The translations under genes and the position numbers were made by a program. Below are positions 18,945 through 27,291 of a DNA stretch of 64,000 nucleotides, in pieces. Source of the stretch: Apilactobacillus quenuiae (GTDB taxonomy: Bacteria; Bacillota; Bacilli; Lactobacillales; Lactobacillaceae); NCBI RefSeq assembly GCF_002994005.1, contig NZ_POSN01000002.1:290113-354112 (forward strand). Direction: 5' to 3'. The first letter of the stretch is position 1. Every line of letters begins with the position of its first letter. The notes beneath the pieces were generated by a model. The model had not been told where the DNA came from. It saw nothing but the letters and a program-made list of their open reading frames with translations, and made no database searches.

Positions 18945-18980
18945 TAATAAAAAGAGTGATATGAAATCATCACATCACTC
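18945..18980 (-). terminator. Terminator of the DUF1836 gene
   Basis: Stem AAGAGTGAT/ATCACTCTT with a loop of about 13 bases, then TTTATT leftward. The stem begins inside the gene's stop codon. Confidence 0.75.
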
Positions 18981-19475
18981 TTCATGCATCACATCTGAAT
19001 AAATTTCATTCGCAATTAAACGATTAATAATGGTATCAGCAATTGCATTTAATAAATGATCGATATCATTATCACTAACTGGTTTTTCACCTTCATCGGC
19101 AATATGATGTAATTTTTCAACTAGCATTTCAATGAATTCATCATATGCTTGTTTTGGAAATTGATTTTTAGTAATTTCATCAATTCCTTGTCGAATATCC
19201 TTAATTGAGAAAACTGGTTTTAATAAACTAATAATAATAATATCAGCGACGTGAACAGTTTGATACTTTTTCTTTACTGGTGAAAAAGTGGCTTTTTGTT
19301 TTACATAATTGTTTACCATCGATCTAGTGACTGTGTCCATTCCTAATGGTCCAATCGCTTCATTCACGACCGCAATTAACTGATCCATATATAAATCAAA
19401 TTTAGGTAAGTCTTCCCATTTAGGTAGACTGACGCTTTTCATTTGTGTTTGCCATTTATTATATTGCTTATTCAT
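18975..19475 (-). CDS. DUF1836-family protein (MerR-like helical regulator candidate)
   Basis: 166 aa from ATG 19475, preceded by AGAGGTGG; an in-frame TTG at 19493 would place that RBS inside the gene. Matches the DUF1836 pattern of Firmicutes: a region like a winged HTH (TRSMVNNYVKQKATFSPVKKKYQTVHVADIIIISLLK) followed by a helical part (SIKDIRQGIDEI). Family members are thought to be transcription regulators or sporulation/BacA-linked factors, but there is no firm function. No membrane segment. Confidence 0.75.
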   Translation of the reverse strand: MNKQYNKWQTQMKSVSLPKWEDLPKFDLYMDQLIAVVNEAIGPLGMDTVTRSMVNNYVKQKATFSPVKKKYQTVHVADIIIISLLKPVFSIKDIRQGIDEITKNQFPKQAYDEFIEMLVEKLHHIADEGEKPVSDNDIDHLLNAIADTIINRLIANEIYSDVMHEE

Positions 19476-19533
19476 ATAACCACCTCTTTGCAATGATTAT
19501 ATCATATTATCTAGTTTCAAAAACTATCTAATC

Positions 19534-21879
19534 TCATTTACGTCTCCTATATTTACTGCACATTTTAACTATTTTAGTAACTATAAATGTAACAATAAAG
19601 AATACCGGAATGGATGTTCCTACAACAAGTAATGCATGTAAAATAATTGGATATTCAAAAATTGATACCAACGAAAAGATTTTATTGAAGAAGATAAACA
19701 CCATCGCAAAAATAACAATCGTTGGCACAATAATGACTAACTTGGTTTTATTAAATGGCTTTGAAACCATAAACAATGCTAACCAATAGATAATTCCAGT
19801 TACAAGCACACTGAGTGTTGCACGTTGTAGATAAGTAAAATTAACCCATTTACCAATAAGCATAATTAATAATACATAACCAACAATCGTAATTGCAGCC
19901 GGTAAAGCAACATCATATATTTTTCGATAAAATTGATTAGTCACTCGTTGATAGTTTGGTGAAAGTGCTAATAGAAAAGATGGCAATCCAACCATAAATG
20001 TATTAATAGGCGTTAATTGAATTGGTTGAAATGGATAACTGTATACACTAAACATAAATAATACTGTTAATGCTAAGGAGAACATGGTCTTAATTAAATA
20101 TAATGAAGCAACACTACTTATGTTGTTAATTACTCGACGTCCTTCACCTAAAACATTAACCATTGCAGAAAAATTTGAATTAATCAAAACAAATTCAGCA
20201 ATGCCTTTAGTACTTTCACTTCCCGAAGCCATCGCAATTCCACAATTTGCTTGTTTCATAGCCAGCATATCGTTAACTCCATCACCAGTCATCGCAACTG
20301 TATGACCATTTGATTGATATGCTTGAATTAAGTGTTTTTTTTGTTTAGGGGTAACCCTGCCAAAAATAGTATATTTATTCACCAATTCTTGATAGTCCAT
20401 ATTATCAGAAATTGTTGACATATCAACTAAATCACTGCTATTTGAAAGTCCTACTCGTTTACCAATATTGCTAACGGTTTTGGGATCATCACCTGAAATA
20501 ATGTTTAAATCAGTATCCTGATTCTTAAAATATGCCAATGTATCGCGTGCATCTGAACGAATCTCATCACTAATTAAAACTAGTCCTAGTAAATTAACAT
20601 TGTTTAGTGGTTGATTTAATTCACCCCTCACTTTAGCTAAGCACAATACTCGATAACCGCTTAAAGTATAGCTATCAATTATTTGTTGAAGTTGCTTATC
20701 CATATTATTTAAAACAAACTGTGGAGCTCCCATTACATAGTTACCATTATCAAATTTAGCACCACTCCATTTTTTATCAGAAGAAAAAGGAATACTTTCA
20801 ATTAATTGCCATTTAGGATTATCAATGGCTCTTTTTATTGCTAAAGAGGTTTCATTGTCATCATCACTAGAATAAACAATGCCACCCAGTGCTGATTTCA
20901 TATCATTTTTAGTAACGTTGCCCATTGGCACAACATCTTCAAACTTCAAATTACCAGTCGTGATAGTTCCTGTTTTATCAAGACAAATGGTGTCCACTCG
21001 TGCCAATGTTTCAATCGCTGATAAATCTCTGACCAAAACTTTTTTCTTAGCTAACTTCATCGCAGATACTGCTAATGTAACTGATGATAAAAGAACTAAT
21101 CCTTCAGGAATCATTCCAATCATAGATGCAACTGTTCCTAACAAGGCTTTATTAATATCATCACCAGATAATAATTTAGTAGCTAACAAAGCACTCCCTA
21201 AAGGAACAATAATAAAGGTAAGAATTTTAATAATACGGTTGATAGTGTGAAGCATTTTACTATCAGATTTCTTGTCAGTTTGATTAACTTCTGATTCCAT
21301 CCGATTAACAAAAGTATCATCACCCACTTTAGCTGCCAAAATGCGGGCACTACCACTTAGAACGAAACTACCAGAAGTAATACGATCCGAAGCTTGCTTA
21401 GCAATCGAATTAGTTTCACCTGTAATTTGTGATTCATCAACTTGCAATCCAGTTGCAGTTAAAATTTCTCCATCAACGGGAACTTGATCACCGTGATTAA
21501 GTAAAATTACATCACCTAAAACAATTTTTTCAGCATCAAGCGCTTGAACATTCCCATCGCGAAATACTTTAACCTTGCTTTCAGATAAAATGGCCATCTT
21601 ATCTAATTGCCTTTTAGAACGAATTTCTTGAATACTACCAATTATGGTGTTGGCAATTGCGATTATTAAGAATAATAAATTTTTATAATCGCCCGTGTAT
21701 AAAACCATTAGTGCTAAAACAATGTTAATTAAATTAAATAATGTGAATGTATTATTTTTTAAAATTTGTGAAACACTTAATGTAAAATCATGTTTTTTAT
21801 TGTTATGAAAACCCTTTTCATATAATTTATTTGCCTCAGATTGCGTAAGCCCCTTTTGGCTATTTTCTTGTTTTACCAA
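19534..21879 (-). CDS. Cation-transporting P-type ATPase (P2-like, CtpE-type)
   Basis: 781 aa. Complete P-type ATPase: actuator-domain TGE motif (DESQITGETN), a transmembrane IPEGL motif in helix 4, phosphorylation site CLDKTGTITTGN, and hinge motif MTGDGVNDMLAMK. About 10 membrane helices, six of them C-terminal. No N-terminal metal-binding domain or CPx motif, so it is not a heavy-metal exporter. The PEGL motif and length resemble the CtpE group, for which Ca2+ transport has been reported; Mg2+ or K+ cannot be excluded. TTG 21879 is the start, behind GAGGTGA. No helper gene nearby. Confidence 0.88.
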   Translation of the reverse strand: MVKQENSQKGLTQSEANKLYEKGFHNNKKHDFTLSVSQILKNNTFTLFNLINIVLALMVLYTGDYKNLLFLIIAIANTIIGSIQEIRSKRQLDKMAILSESKVKVFRDGNVQALDAEKIVLGDVILLNHGDQVPVDGEILTATGLQVDESQITGETNSIAKQASDRITSGSFVLSGSARILAAKVGDDTFVNRMESEVNQTDKKSDSKMLHTINRIIKILTFIIVPLGSALLATKLLSGDDINKALLGTVASMIGMIPEGLVLLSSVTLAVSAMKLAKKKVLVRDLSAIETLARVDTICLDKTGTITTGNLKFEDVVPMGNVTKNDMKSALGGIVYSSDDDNETSLAIKRAIDNPKWQLIESIPFSSDKKWSGAKFDNGNYVMGAPQFVLNNMDKQLQQIIDSYTLSGYRVLCLAKVRGELNQPLNNVNLLGLVLISDEIRSDARDTLAYFKNQDTDLNIISGDDPKTVSNIGKRVGLSNSSDLVDMSTISDNMDYQELVNKYTIFGRVTPKQKKHLIQAYQSNGHTVAMTGDGVNDMLAMKQANCGIAMASGSESTKGIAEFVLINSNFSAMVNVLGEGRRVINNISSVASLYLIKTMFSLALTVLFMFSVYSYPFQPIQLTPINTFMVGLPSFLLALSPNYQRVTNQFYRKIYDVALPAAITIVGYVLLIMLIGKWVNFTYLQRATLSVLVTGIIYWLALFMVSKPFNKTKLVIIVPTIVIFAMVFIFFNKIFSLVSIFEYPIILHALLVVGTSIPVFFIVTFIVTKIVKMCSKYRRRK

Positions 21880-21966
21880 TTTCTCACCTCATTTATGTTT
21901 TTTTATTGATTTAGTTTATCATACTGCTTTATTATTAAGTTATTCTAAAGTCCAAGGAGGATTATT

Positions 21967-22821
21967 ATGCCTAATTCAATTAAAGATACAATTAAATTGG
22001 CTGATGGTAATCAAATGCCAATGGAAGGTTTTGGAACCTACAAATTAGCAGATCAAGCCACCATAGACGCGGCAATCAAGGCTGCTTTTGAAAGTGGTTA
22101 TCGTTTATTCGATACCGCACAATTCTATAATAATGAAGAACTACTAGGTAATTCAATTAAAAAGCTAAAGCTTAATCGAAAAGAAATATTTATTACGACT
22201 AAAATTCCTGAACCCAAACAAGGTTATCAATCAACTTTAGATGCAATTGATGAATCCTTAGCAAGATTACAAACTAATTATATTGACTTACTCTTGGTTC
22301 ACTGGCCTATTCATTCCAAATTTTTTGAAACTTGGCGTGCTTTTGAAAAAGCAAAAGCTGATGGTAAAGTTAAATCTATCGGAGTAAGTAATTATCACCA
22401 AACTCATTTAGATTTATTATCAACTGCAGCTGATGAAATGCCAGTGGTTAATCAAATTGAGGATCACCCATATCTTACTCAAGAACCAATGCTTAATGCT
22501 AATAAGCAAAGAAATATTCTAACTCAAGCTTGGAGTCCAATGGGTCGTGGAGCAACTCTAAATGATCCAAATATAAAAGAAATTGCTAATAACCATAATA
22601 AGTCAACTGCTCAAGTCATTTTAAGATGGCATTTACAACGTGGTGTTGCAATTATTCCTAAGTCTAGCAATCCTGAAAGAATCAAACAAAACGCTGACAT
22701 TTATGATTTCAATTTATCAGATGAAGAAATGGAACAAATCAGCGCATTGGATAAGCAACAACGTACTGGTGATGATCCAGAAATTGTATATGAAATTGAA
22801 CATCAATATCCTACTCATTAA
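21967..22821 (+). CDS. Aldo/keto reductase
   Basis: 284 aa (beta/alpha)8 barrel enzyme. Catalytic residues sit in the expected places: Asp and Tyr in FDTAQFYNNEELLG (about 46-59), Lys in TTKIPEP and His in LLVHWPIH. NADPH-binding IPKSSNPERIKQN lies near residue 235. Resembles the 2,5-diketo-gluconate/glyoxal reductase group (AKR5). It reduces aldehydes or ketones in the cytosol; the physiological substrate is not deducible. Excellent RBS (AAGGAGG). Divergent from the P-type ATPase gene. Confidence 0.92.
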   Translation: MPNSIKDTIKLADGNQMPMEGFGTYKLADQATIDAAIKAAFESGYRLFDTAQFYNNEELLGNSIKKLKLNRKEIFITTKIPEPKQGYQSTLDAIDESLARLQTNYIDLLLVHWPIHSKFFETWRAFEKAKADGKVKSIGVSNYHQTHLDLLSTAADEMPVVNQIEDHPYLTQEPMLNANKQRNILTQAWSPMGRGATLNDPNIKEIANNHNKSTAQVILRWHLQRGVAIIPKSSNPERIKQNADIYDFNLSDEEMEQISALDKQQRTGDDPEIVYEIEHQYPTH

Positions 22822-22830
22822 TTGAACTAT

Positions 22831-22858
22831 TTGCATTATTAAAAATTAATGATAATAT
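22831..22858 (+). promoter_or_regulatory. Promoter of the lysine riboswitch-permease unit
   Basis: -35 TTGCAT (22831-22836) and -10 TAATAT (22853-22858), 16 bases apart, directly upstream of the L-box leader. The choice of -10 is uncertain because TATTAT also occurs a few bases later. Confidence 0.5.
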
Positions 22859-22879
22859 TATAAATGTAAATTAAATATA

Positions 22880-23060
22880 TCTAAGGAAGAGGCGCAATTA
22901 TTATCACTAGACTTAAGTAATGATTTAAGACATGTTGATATAAGTTGAAAGGAATAATTGCCGAAACTATTAATTAGCTTAAAGAATTAATTTGTTGGGG
23001 CTTAGCTCAATAAGCTAAGAACTGTCGTAAGTTAAAACTTACGGGGTGCTTTTAAGGTAA
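22880..23060 (+). promoter_or_regulatory. Lysine riboswitch (L-box)
   Basis: The conserved core blocks of the lysine aptamer appear in order: GAAGAGGCGC (about 22886), TGAAAGGA and TTGCCGAAAC (about 22946-22967), TTGTTGGGGCTTAG (about 22992), ACTGTCG (23021) and GGGGTGCTTTTAAG (about 23043-23056). A hairpin formed by AAGTT/AACTT lies between the last two. A terminator follows at 23093-23132, so lysine binding should stop transcription before the permease gene. Length, about 180 nt, fits the family. Confidence 0.9.
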
Positions 23061-23092
23061 ACTAACGATAAAATAAAACGTTGATAATACTT

Positions 23093-23132
23093 TAAGGGGA
23101 CTATTCCAATTGAATAGTTCCCTTTATTTATT
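23093..23132 (+). terminator. Riboswitch expression-platform terminator
   Basis: Stem GGGGACTATTC/GAATAGTTCCC followed by TTTATTTATT, between the L-box aptamer and the permease start. It is the probable ligand-induced terminator. Confidence 0.85.
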
Positions 23133-23222
23133 AGCTGAAACATTTATACCTGTGAATTATAAATAATTAAGTTTATTTTATCAATTAAAAGTATCTTCCT
23201 CATTTGAAGGGAGCGATGTTTC

Positions 23223-24725
23223 ATGGAAAACATGCAGAGTCAAAAAAAGATTTCAACGATGGGATTAGTATTAATTATCTTTTCAACCATTTTTGGAATC
23301 TCCAATTCACAAACAGCCTTTTATCAAATGGGCTATTCAAGTATTATTTGGTACATATTAGGGGCAATTTTATTCTTCATCCCTACTAGTTTAATGTTTG
23401 CTGAATACGGTTCAACATTCAAAGATGCTCATGGTGGTATCTATTCATGGTTAGAACAAACTATTGGTAAACGTTGGGCATTTATAGGTAGCTTTACCTG
23501 GCTAGCTGGTTGGGTCATCACATTAGTTTCATTAGTTACTAATATGTGGATCCCCTTAGCCGTTACTATTTCCGGTAAAGATACTACTGGTAGTTGGCAT
23601 CTATTTGGTTTAGGTTCAACTGCAACCATTGGTGTGCTAGGAATTTTAGTTATTATCTTTGTAACTTGGTTAGCTTCACGTGGCATGAAGTCCATTGCCG
23701 GATTATCATATGTCAGTGGAATTATTGGAATTGTTGATTTAGTTATCTTTGTTGGATTATCAATTTTAGTATTAATGGCCAATCATGGACAATTCGCCGA
23801 ACCGATTAATATGCACACCTTGGCAGTTTCACCTAACCCTGCCTTTCAATCACCAGTTTCTATGTTTTCTTTCTTAGTTTATGCCATCTTTGCATATGCT
23901 GGAATGGAAACATTAGGTAGTATTACTGATAATACCAAGAATCCTAAGAAAACATTTCCTCGTGCCGTTATCATCGCTACAGTTGTTATGACAGTGGGAT
24001 ATCTATTAGGAATCCTAATGTGTGGAATTAGTGCTAATTGGCTTCGTGATTTAGGACACAGTGATATTAATTTAGGAAATGTGCGTTTCGCCTTACTAAC
24101 TAATTTGGGTGTTGAATTTGGACATAACTTCCTTCATTTAAACACTGGACAGTCATTATTAATGGGACAATGGGTTGCTAGATTTACTAGTTTAACTGGT
24201 TTCATTAGTTATTTAGGTGAATTTATCTTCTTAACTTATGCTCCAATTAAGTCATTCATTGAAGGTTCTCCAAAAAAATTATGGCCTAAGGCAATGACTA
24301 AGCTTAATAAGTTCGACGTGCCTGCACATGCACTTTGGGTTCAATGTTTAGTTATTTGTATGATTATTGCTGGAGTTTCATTTGGCGGATCATCAGCTCA
24401 AACTTTCTACACAATTTTAACTGATATGAATAATATGACGACTGCAGTTCCATACTTGTTCTTAGTAATTGCTTTTCCACTATTTAAAAAGCATATTACG
24501 CAAAGTAAAAACAGTTTTATCTTCTATCAAAATAAAGCATTCACAAATGCAACCACTGTAATTACAATTTTTACATTATCATTTGCTATTATCTTTACTA
24601 CCATTCAACCTTTGATGGATCATGATATTCAAACTGCATTCTGGACATTATTTGGACCAGTATTCTTTATCATTGTGGCATGGTTATTCTATTCACATGG
24701 TGTTAAGAAAATTAATCAAGAATAA
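23223..24725 (+). CDS. YjeM-type APC amino-acid permease under lysine riboswitch control
   Basis: 500 aa with about 12 membrane helices. The whole sequence resembles E. coli YjeM of the amino acid/polyamine/organocation superfamily: GISNSQTAFYQMGYSS, AEYGSTFKDAHGGIYSW, IFAYAGMETLGS and SPKKLWPKAMTKLN. YjeM itself has no firm substrate. Here an L-box riboswitch with its own terminator controls expression, so lysine or a lysine-related compound is the best guess (inference from regulation). ATG 23223 has GAAGGGAG nine bases upstream. The gene is single and ends in a terminator. Confidence 0.88.
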   Translation: MENMQSQKKISTMGLVLIIFSTIFGISNSQTAFYQMGYSSIIWYILGAILFFIPTSLMFAEYGSTFKDAHGGIYSWLEQTIGKRWAFIGSFTWLAGWVITLVSLVTNMWIPLAVTISGKDTTGSWHLFGLGSTATIGVLGILVIIFVTWLASRGMKSIAGLSYVSGIIGIVDLVIFVGLSILVLMANHGQFAEPINMHTLAVSPNPAFQSPVSMFSFLVYAIFAYAGMETLGSITDNTKNPKKTFPRAVIIATVVMTVGYLLGILMCGISANWLRDLGHSDINLGNVRFALLTNLGVEFGHNFLHLNTGQSLLMGQWVARFTSLTGFISYLGEFIFLTYAPIKSFIEGSPKKLWPKAMTKLNKFDVPAHALWVQCLVICMIIAGVSFGGSSAQTFYTILTDMNNMTTAVPYLFLVIAFPLFKKHITQSKNSFIFYQNKAFTNATTVITIFTLSFAIIFTTIQPLMDHDIQTAFWTLFGPVFFIIVAWLFYSHGVKKINQE

Positions 24726-24734
24726 AATTGATGT

Positions 24735-24773
24735 AAAAATACCAACTTACTGAAATGTAAGCTGGTATTTTTT
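24735..24773 (+). terminator. Terminator of the YjeM-type permease gene
   Basis: Stem AAATACCA-N2-TTAC paired with GTAA-N2-TGGTATTT (one mismatch region), then TTTTT. Confidence 0.8.
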
Positions 24774-24821
24774 AGTATCTAAATTTTTGTTATTGTTAAT
24801 CGCAGAAGAAAGGAGATAAGT

Positions 24822-25186
24822 ATGAAATTAATTTTCAAATTATTTAGCTTTTTTACAGGCTTATTTTCAATTATGTTTTTAGGTTTAAATTATGCTTTTT
24901 CTGATGGGGTATTGGTGGCCCTGCATATAATAATGGCAACTTAACCATTAAATCACTTTACATATCACTACTGATATTAATTTTTTCATTAATATTTCAA
25001 GCCATTTTATTATTAATAAAAGTGAATAATATATTGGCAATAATTGTTACAGCAATAATTTTAATAACTGCATTATATAGTTTATGTTTGAATTTTGTAG
25101 GTCATCAAATGTACATTGCTGCAATCATATCAACAGTTTTATTTTATCTTGGTAATAGTAATACTTTAATAAATAAAGAAGGTTAA
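24822..25186 (+). pseudogene. Frameshifted small membrane-protein gene
   Basis: A strong RBS (AAAGGAGATAAGT) leads to ATG 24822, which codes a hydrophobic N-terminus (MKLIFKLFSFFTGLF...) until near base 24913. There the frame must shift by one base. The initial frame stops at 24944, while the next frame runs on from GGPAYNNGNLT (from base 24914) through three more membrane helices to TAA 25186. Joined, the two halves give about 121 aa with four membrane segments, a sensible small membrane protein. One missing base near 24910-24914 explains it, either a real mutation or a sequencing error. No family recognised. Confidence 0.7.
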
Positions 25187-25190
25187 TTGT

Positions 25191-25221
25191 TTGCATTATA
25201 GTTGGGTATAGGGTTTATTAT
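25191..25221 (+). promoter_or_regulatory. Candidate MerR-type promoter with 19-bp spacer
   Basis: -35 TTGCAT (25191-25196) and -10 TATTAT (25216-25221) are 19 bases apart, the unusually long spacing typical of MerR-activated promoters. It precedes an SDR-MerR operon, so autoregulation is likely. I do not see a clear dyad in the spacer, which keeps confidence moderate. Confidence 0.45.
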
Positions 25222-25255
25222 AAACGAACTTAATCAAATAAAGGAGTGTTTTATA

Positions 25256-25999
25256 ATGACTTTAAAAAATAAAGTAATCGTTATTACTGGTGCTAGTTCT
25301 GGTATGGGAGCTGCTACTACTAAAAAAGCAATCGCTAAAGGTGCCAAAGTTGTAATTGGTGCTAGAAATAAAGAAAATCTAAAGGCAATTGCTGATAGCA
25401 CTGAAAATCCAGCAAATGTTGTTTACCAAAAAACTGATGTTACTAATCTAGAAGATGTTAAAAATCTAGTAAAAACTGCTGTTGATAAGTTTGATAAAGT
25501 AGATATTATCTATAATAATGCTGGTATTATGCCCCAAGATAAATTAGTTGATAGTGATCCAGAATCCTGGAAATCAATGTTTAATACTAACGTCATCGGT
25601 GTCTTAAATGGAATTAAAGCTACTTTACCAATTATGCAAAAACAAGGTAAAGGTTTAATCATGGCTACTGATTCGGTTGCAGGTCATGTTGTTTACCCAG
25701 GTTCTGCTGTATATAACAGTACTAAGTTCGCTGTTCGTGCAATTATGGAAGGCTTACGCCAAGAAGAACACGGTAAAGGAATTAAAACTGGCATTGTATC
25801 TCCAGGTGCCGTCGATACTAACTTAGTTTCAACAATTGGCAATAAACAAATTCAAGATGCTATTACTAAAATGTCGAAAGATAAAAATATGGCATTATCA
25901 GCTGAAGATGTTGCTAATTCAGCTATCTTTATGATGGAACAACCTGATAATGTAAACATGAATGAAATCTTAGTACGTCCTACTGGTCAAAATGTTTAA
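25256..25999 (+). CDS. Short-chain dehydrogenase/reductase
   Basis: 247 aa from ATG 25256, preceded by AAAGGAGTG; a longer open frame starting at 25202 has no RBS. Classical SDR motifs: cofactor loop TGASSGMG (about 12-19), NNAG structural motif (about 88-91) and catalytic YNSTK (about 155-159) with Ser upstream in ATDSVAG. A basic residue after the second strand (GARNKEN) favours NADP(H). The substrate is unknown. Its stop codon overlaps the start of the next gene (TAATG), so it is translationally coupled to a MerR regulator that probably controls it. Confidence 0.92.
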   Translation: MTLKNKVIVITGASSGMGAATTKKAIAKGAKVVIGARNKENLKAIADSTENPANVVYQKTDVTNLEDVKNLVKTAVDKFDKVDIIYNNAGIMPQDKLVDSDPESWKSMFNTNVIGVLNGIKATLPIMQKQGKGLIMATDSVAGHVVYPGSAVYNSTKFAVRAIMEGLRQEEHGKGIKTGIVSPGAVDTNLVSTIGNKQIQDAITKMSKDKNMALSAEDVANSAIFMMEQPDNVNMNEILVRPTGQNV

Positions 26000-26376
26000 T
26001 GAAAATATCAGAAGTAATTAAGAAGTATAATATTTCTAAACAAACATTATATTACTGGGAAAGAATTGGTTTACTATATAAGATTAATAAAGATAGTAAT
26101 GGGTATCGAAATTACAATGAACAAGACTTGAAACAGATTGAATTTGTTTCTTGTATGCGTAATGCCGGAATGACCATTGATAAATTACAAAAATATATGC
26201 TTTTATATAGCTATGGTGAACATACTTTTGAACAAAGAAAACAACTAATTGCTGATCAATTAGAAGAAATTAAATATCAAATTTTAAAATACAAAAATGC
26301 TCAGCAAGTTTTAGAATATAAGTTAAAGCATTATGAAGAACTAAATAATAAATTTAATCAAAAGGATGCTAAATAA
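25999..26376 (+). CDS. MerR-family transcriptional regulator
   Basis: 125 aa. N-terminal MerR winged helix: ISKQTLYYWERIGLL, then NGYRNYNEQDLKQIEFV and the typical MRNAGMTIDKLQKYMLL. A C-terminal helix (about 80-118) would form the antiparallel coiled coil of the dimer. No metal-binding cysteine cluster, so it belongs with the MerR regulators that respond to organic or redox signals near SDR or alcohol dehydrogenase genes. ATG overlaps the SDR stop codon by one base. Autoregulation from the 19-bp-spacer promoter at 25.19 kb is likely. Confidence 0.9.
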   Translation: MKISEVIKKYNISKQTLYYWERIGLLYKINKDSNGYRNYNEQDLKQIEFVSCMRNAGMTIDKLQKYMLLYSYGEHTFEQRKQLIADQLEEIKYQILKYKNAQQVLEYKLKHYEELNNKFNQKDAK

Positions 26377-26396
26377 TTATTTAGCATCCTTTTTAT
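26358..26396. terminator. Bidirectional terminator spanning the ends of two convergent genes
   Basis: Near-perfect palindrome AGGATGCTAAAT-AATT-ATTTAGCATCCT. Because it is palindromic and coding on both strands, both genes end with the same residues, KDAK. Confidence 0.85.
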
Positions 26397-26991
26397 ATTG
26401 TTGAATTAATAAATAATGATCAGTCATCAGTTCATGATGATATTTCTTAGGACATGTCGAATCACGTACAACTTTCCATAGTATCGCAGCAACTTTTATT
26501 GGATTATTAAATTTTTGGTATGAAGGATCTTTATAAAAATCTTGCAAAAAATGATTCCATTGATATGTATCTTCTTCAGCATTGCTTATTACTTTACTAG
26601 GATTATTTAATATTGAAATTAAATCTCTAACGGTTGCTCTATTATCGTGATTTGTTTGTACTTCTCTCATTTTAATTGCCATCGGTTTTTTAAAATGAAA
26701 GTCATCTACATTAAAATAATTAGCAAAATAAGTTCTAGCTTCATTATTCAACTTAAATCCAGAATTCAATAATTTAGTGTCTAAATTAATTTCTGTACAT
26801 TTAAGTGATTCTTTACTATTATTTTTTCTTAATGGTTTAATTTGTTTAGGTGAAACTCCATCTAACATTTGCAAAATATAGCTATTTAGCTCTGATTTGG
26901 TTCCATTTGATGGTAAATCATATTTTCTACAAATATCTTGTAAATCTTTTTTATAAAAATAATGATTTTTAAAATATTCAATTGTAAACAC
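26377..26991 (-). CDS. SAP-motif protein, possible DNA-binding (DUF6434-like)
   Basis: 204 aa. The first 45 residues resemble a SAP DNA-binding motif (KKDLQDICRKYDLPSNGTKSEL followed by NSYIL), a helix-extended loop-helix common in nucleic-acid proteins. The remainder (about 75-190) is a helical domain with conserved-looking RTYFANYFNVDDFHF and FLQDFYKDPSY; I associate this with the SAP/DUF6434 proteins of Firmicutes, with limited certainty. GTG 26991 is the start, eight bases after GGAGGTGA; the nearby ATG is out of frame. Function unknown. Confidence 0.65.
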   Translation of the reverse strand: MFTIEYFKNHYFYKKDLQDICRKYDLPSNGTKSELNSYILQMLDGVSPKQIKPLRKNNSKESLKCTEINLDTKLLNSGFKLNNEARTYFANYFNVDDFHFKKPMAIKMREVQTNHDNRATVRDLISILNNPSKVISNAEEDTYQWNHFLQDFYKDPSYQKFNNPIKVAAILWKVVRDSTCPKKYHHELMTDHYLLIQQYKKDAK

Positions 26992-27013
26992 TAATCATTT
27001 CACCTCCTCCGAC

Positions 27014-27049
27014 AAAAAAGTACATGCTAAGTATAGCATGTACTTTTTT
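27014..27049. terminator. Terminator after the CsbD-like gene
   Basis: 15-bp stem AAAAAAGTACATGCT/AGCATGTACTTTTTT, loop AAGTAT, T runs both ways. Confidence 0.9.
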
Positions 27050-27060
27050 AATTACTAATA

Positions 27061-27225
27061 TTATTTATCTGAATCAGCTTTACCTGTCATTTCAGACATT
27101 TTGCCTTTAGCTTTGCCTGTCATTTCTGAAGCTTTGCCTTTGGCTTTACCAGCTGCTTCTGAAGCTCTACCCTTCAAGTCACTAGCAGTTTCATTAGCCT
27201 TATTCTTAATATCATCAAAGTTCAT
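27061..27225 (-). CDS. CsbD/LEA-like small stress protein
   Basis: 54 aa. It begins MNFDDIKNKANETAS and then repeats a lysine/alanine-rich unit, variations of KAKGKASEMTG and KAKGKMSEMTG. The composition (Lys, Ala, Gly, Glu, Ser), lack of cysteine and lack of hydrophobic core match the CsbD/YjbJ and LEA-like general-stress proteins, which are often strongly induced and probably disordered. RBS GAAGGAGATG precedes the ATG. It has its own strong terminator. Such proteins are SigB-controlled in Bacillus, but lactobacilli lack SigB, so its control here is open. Confidence 0.8.
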   Translation of the reverse strand: MNFDDIKNKANETASDLKGRASEAAGKAKGKASEMTGKAKGKMSEMTGKADSDK

Positions 27226-27291
27226 AATAACATCTCCTTCATTTCCGTTCTAACATTCAAAAATGCTAAATTCAAAAAATATGCCCTTTAT

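Noticed and set aside
22880-23060. Lysine leader as T-box or SAM riboswitch
   Set aside because: It has the L-box core blocks in order and lacks the T-box GGGTGG or SAM-I core.
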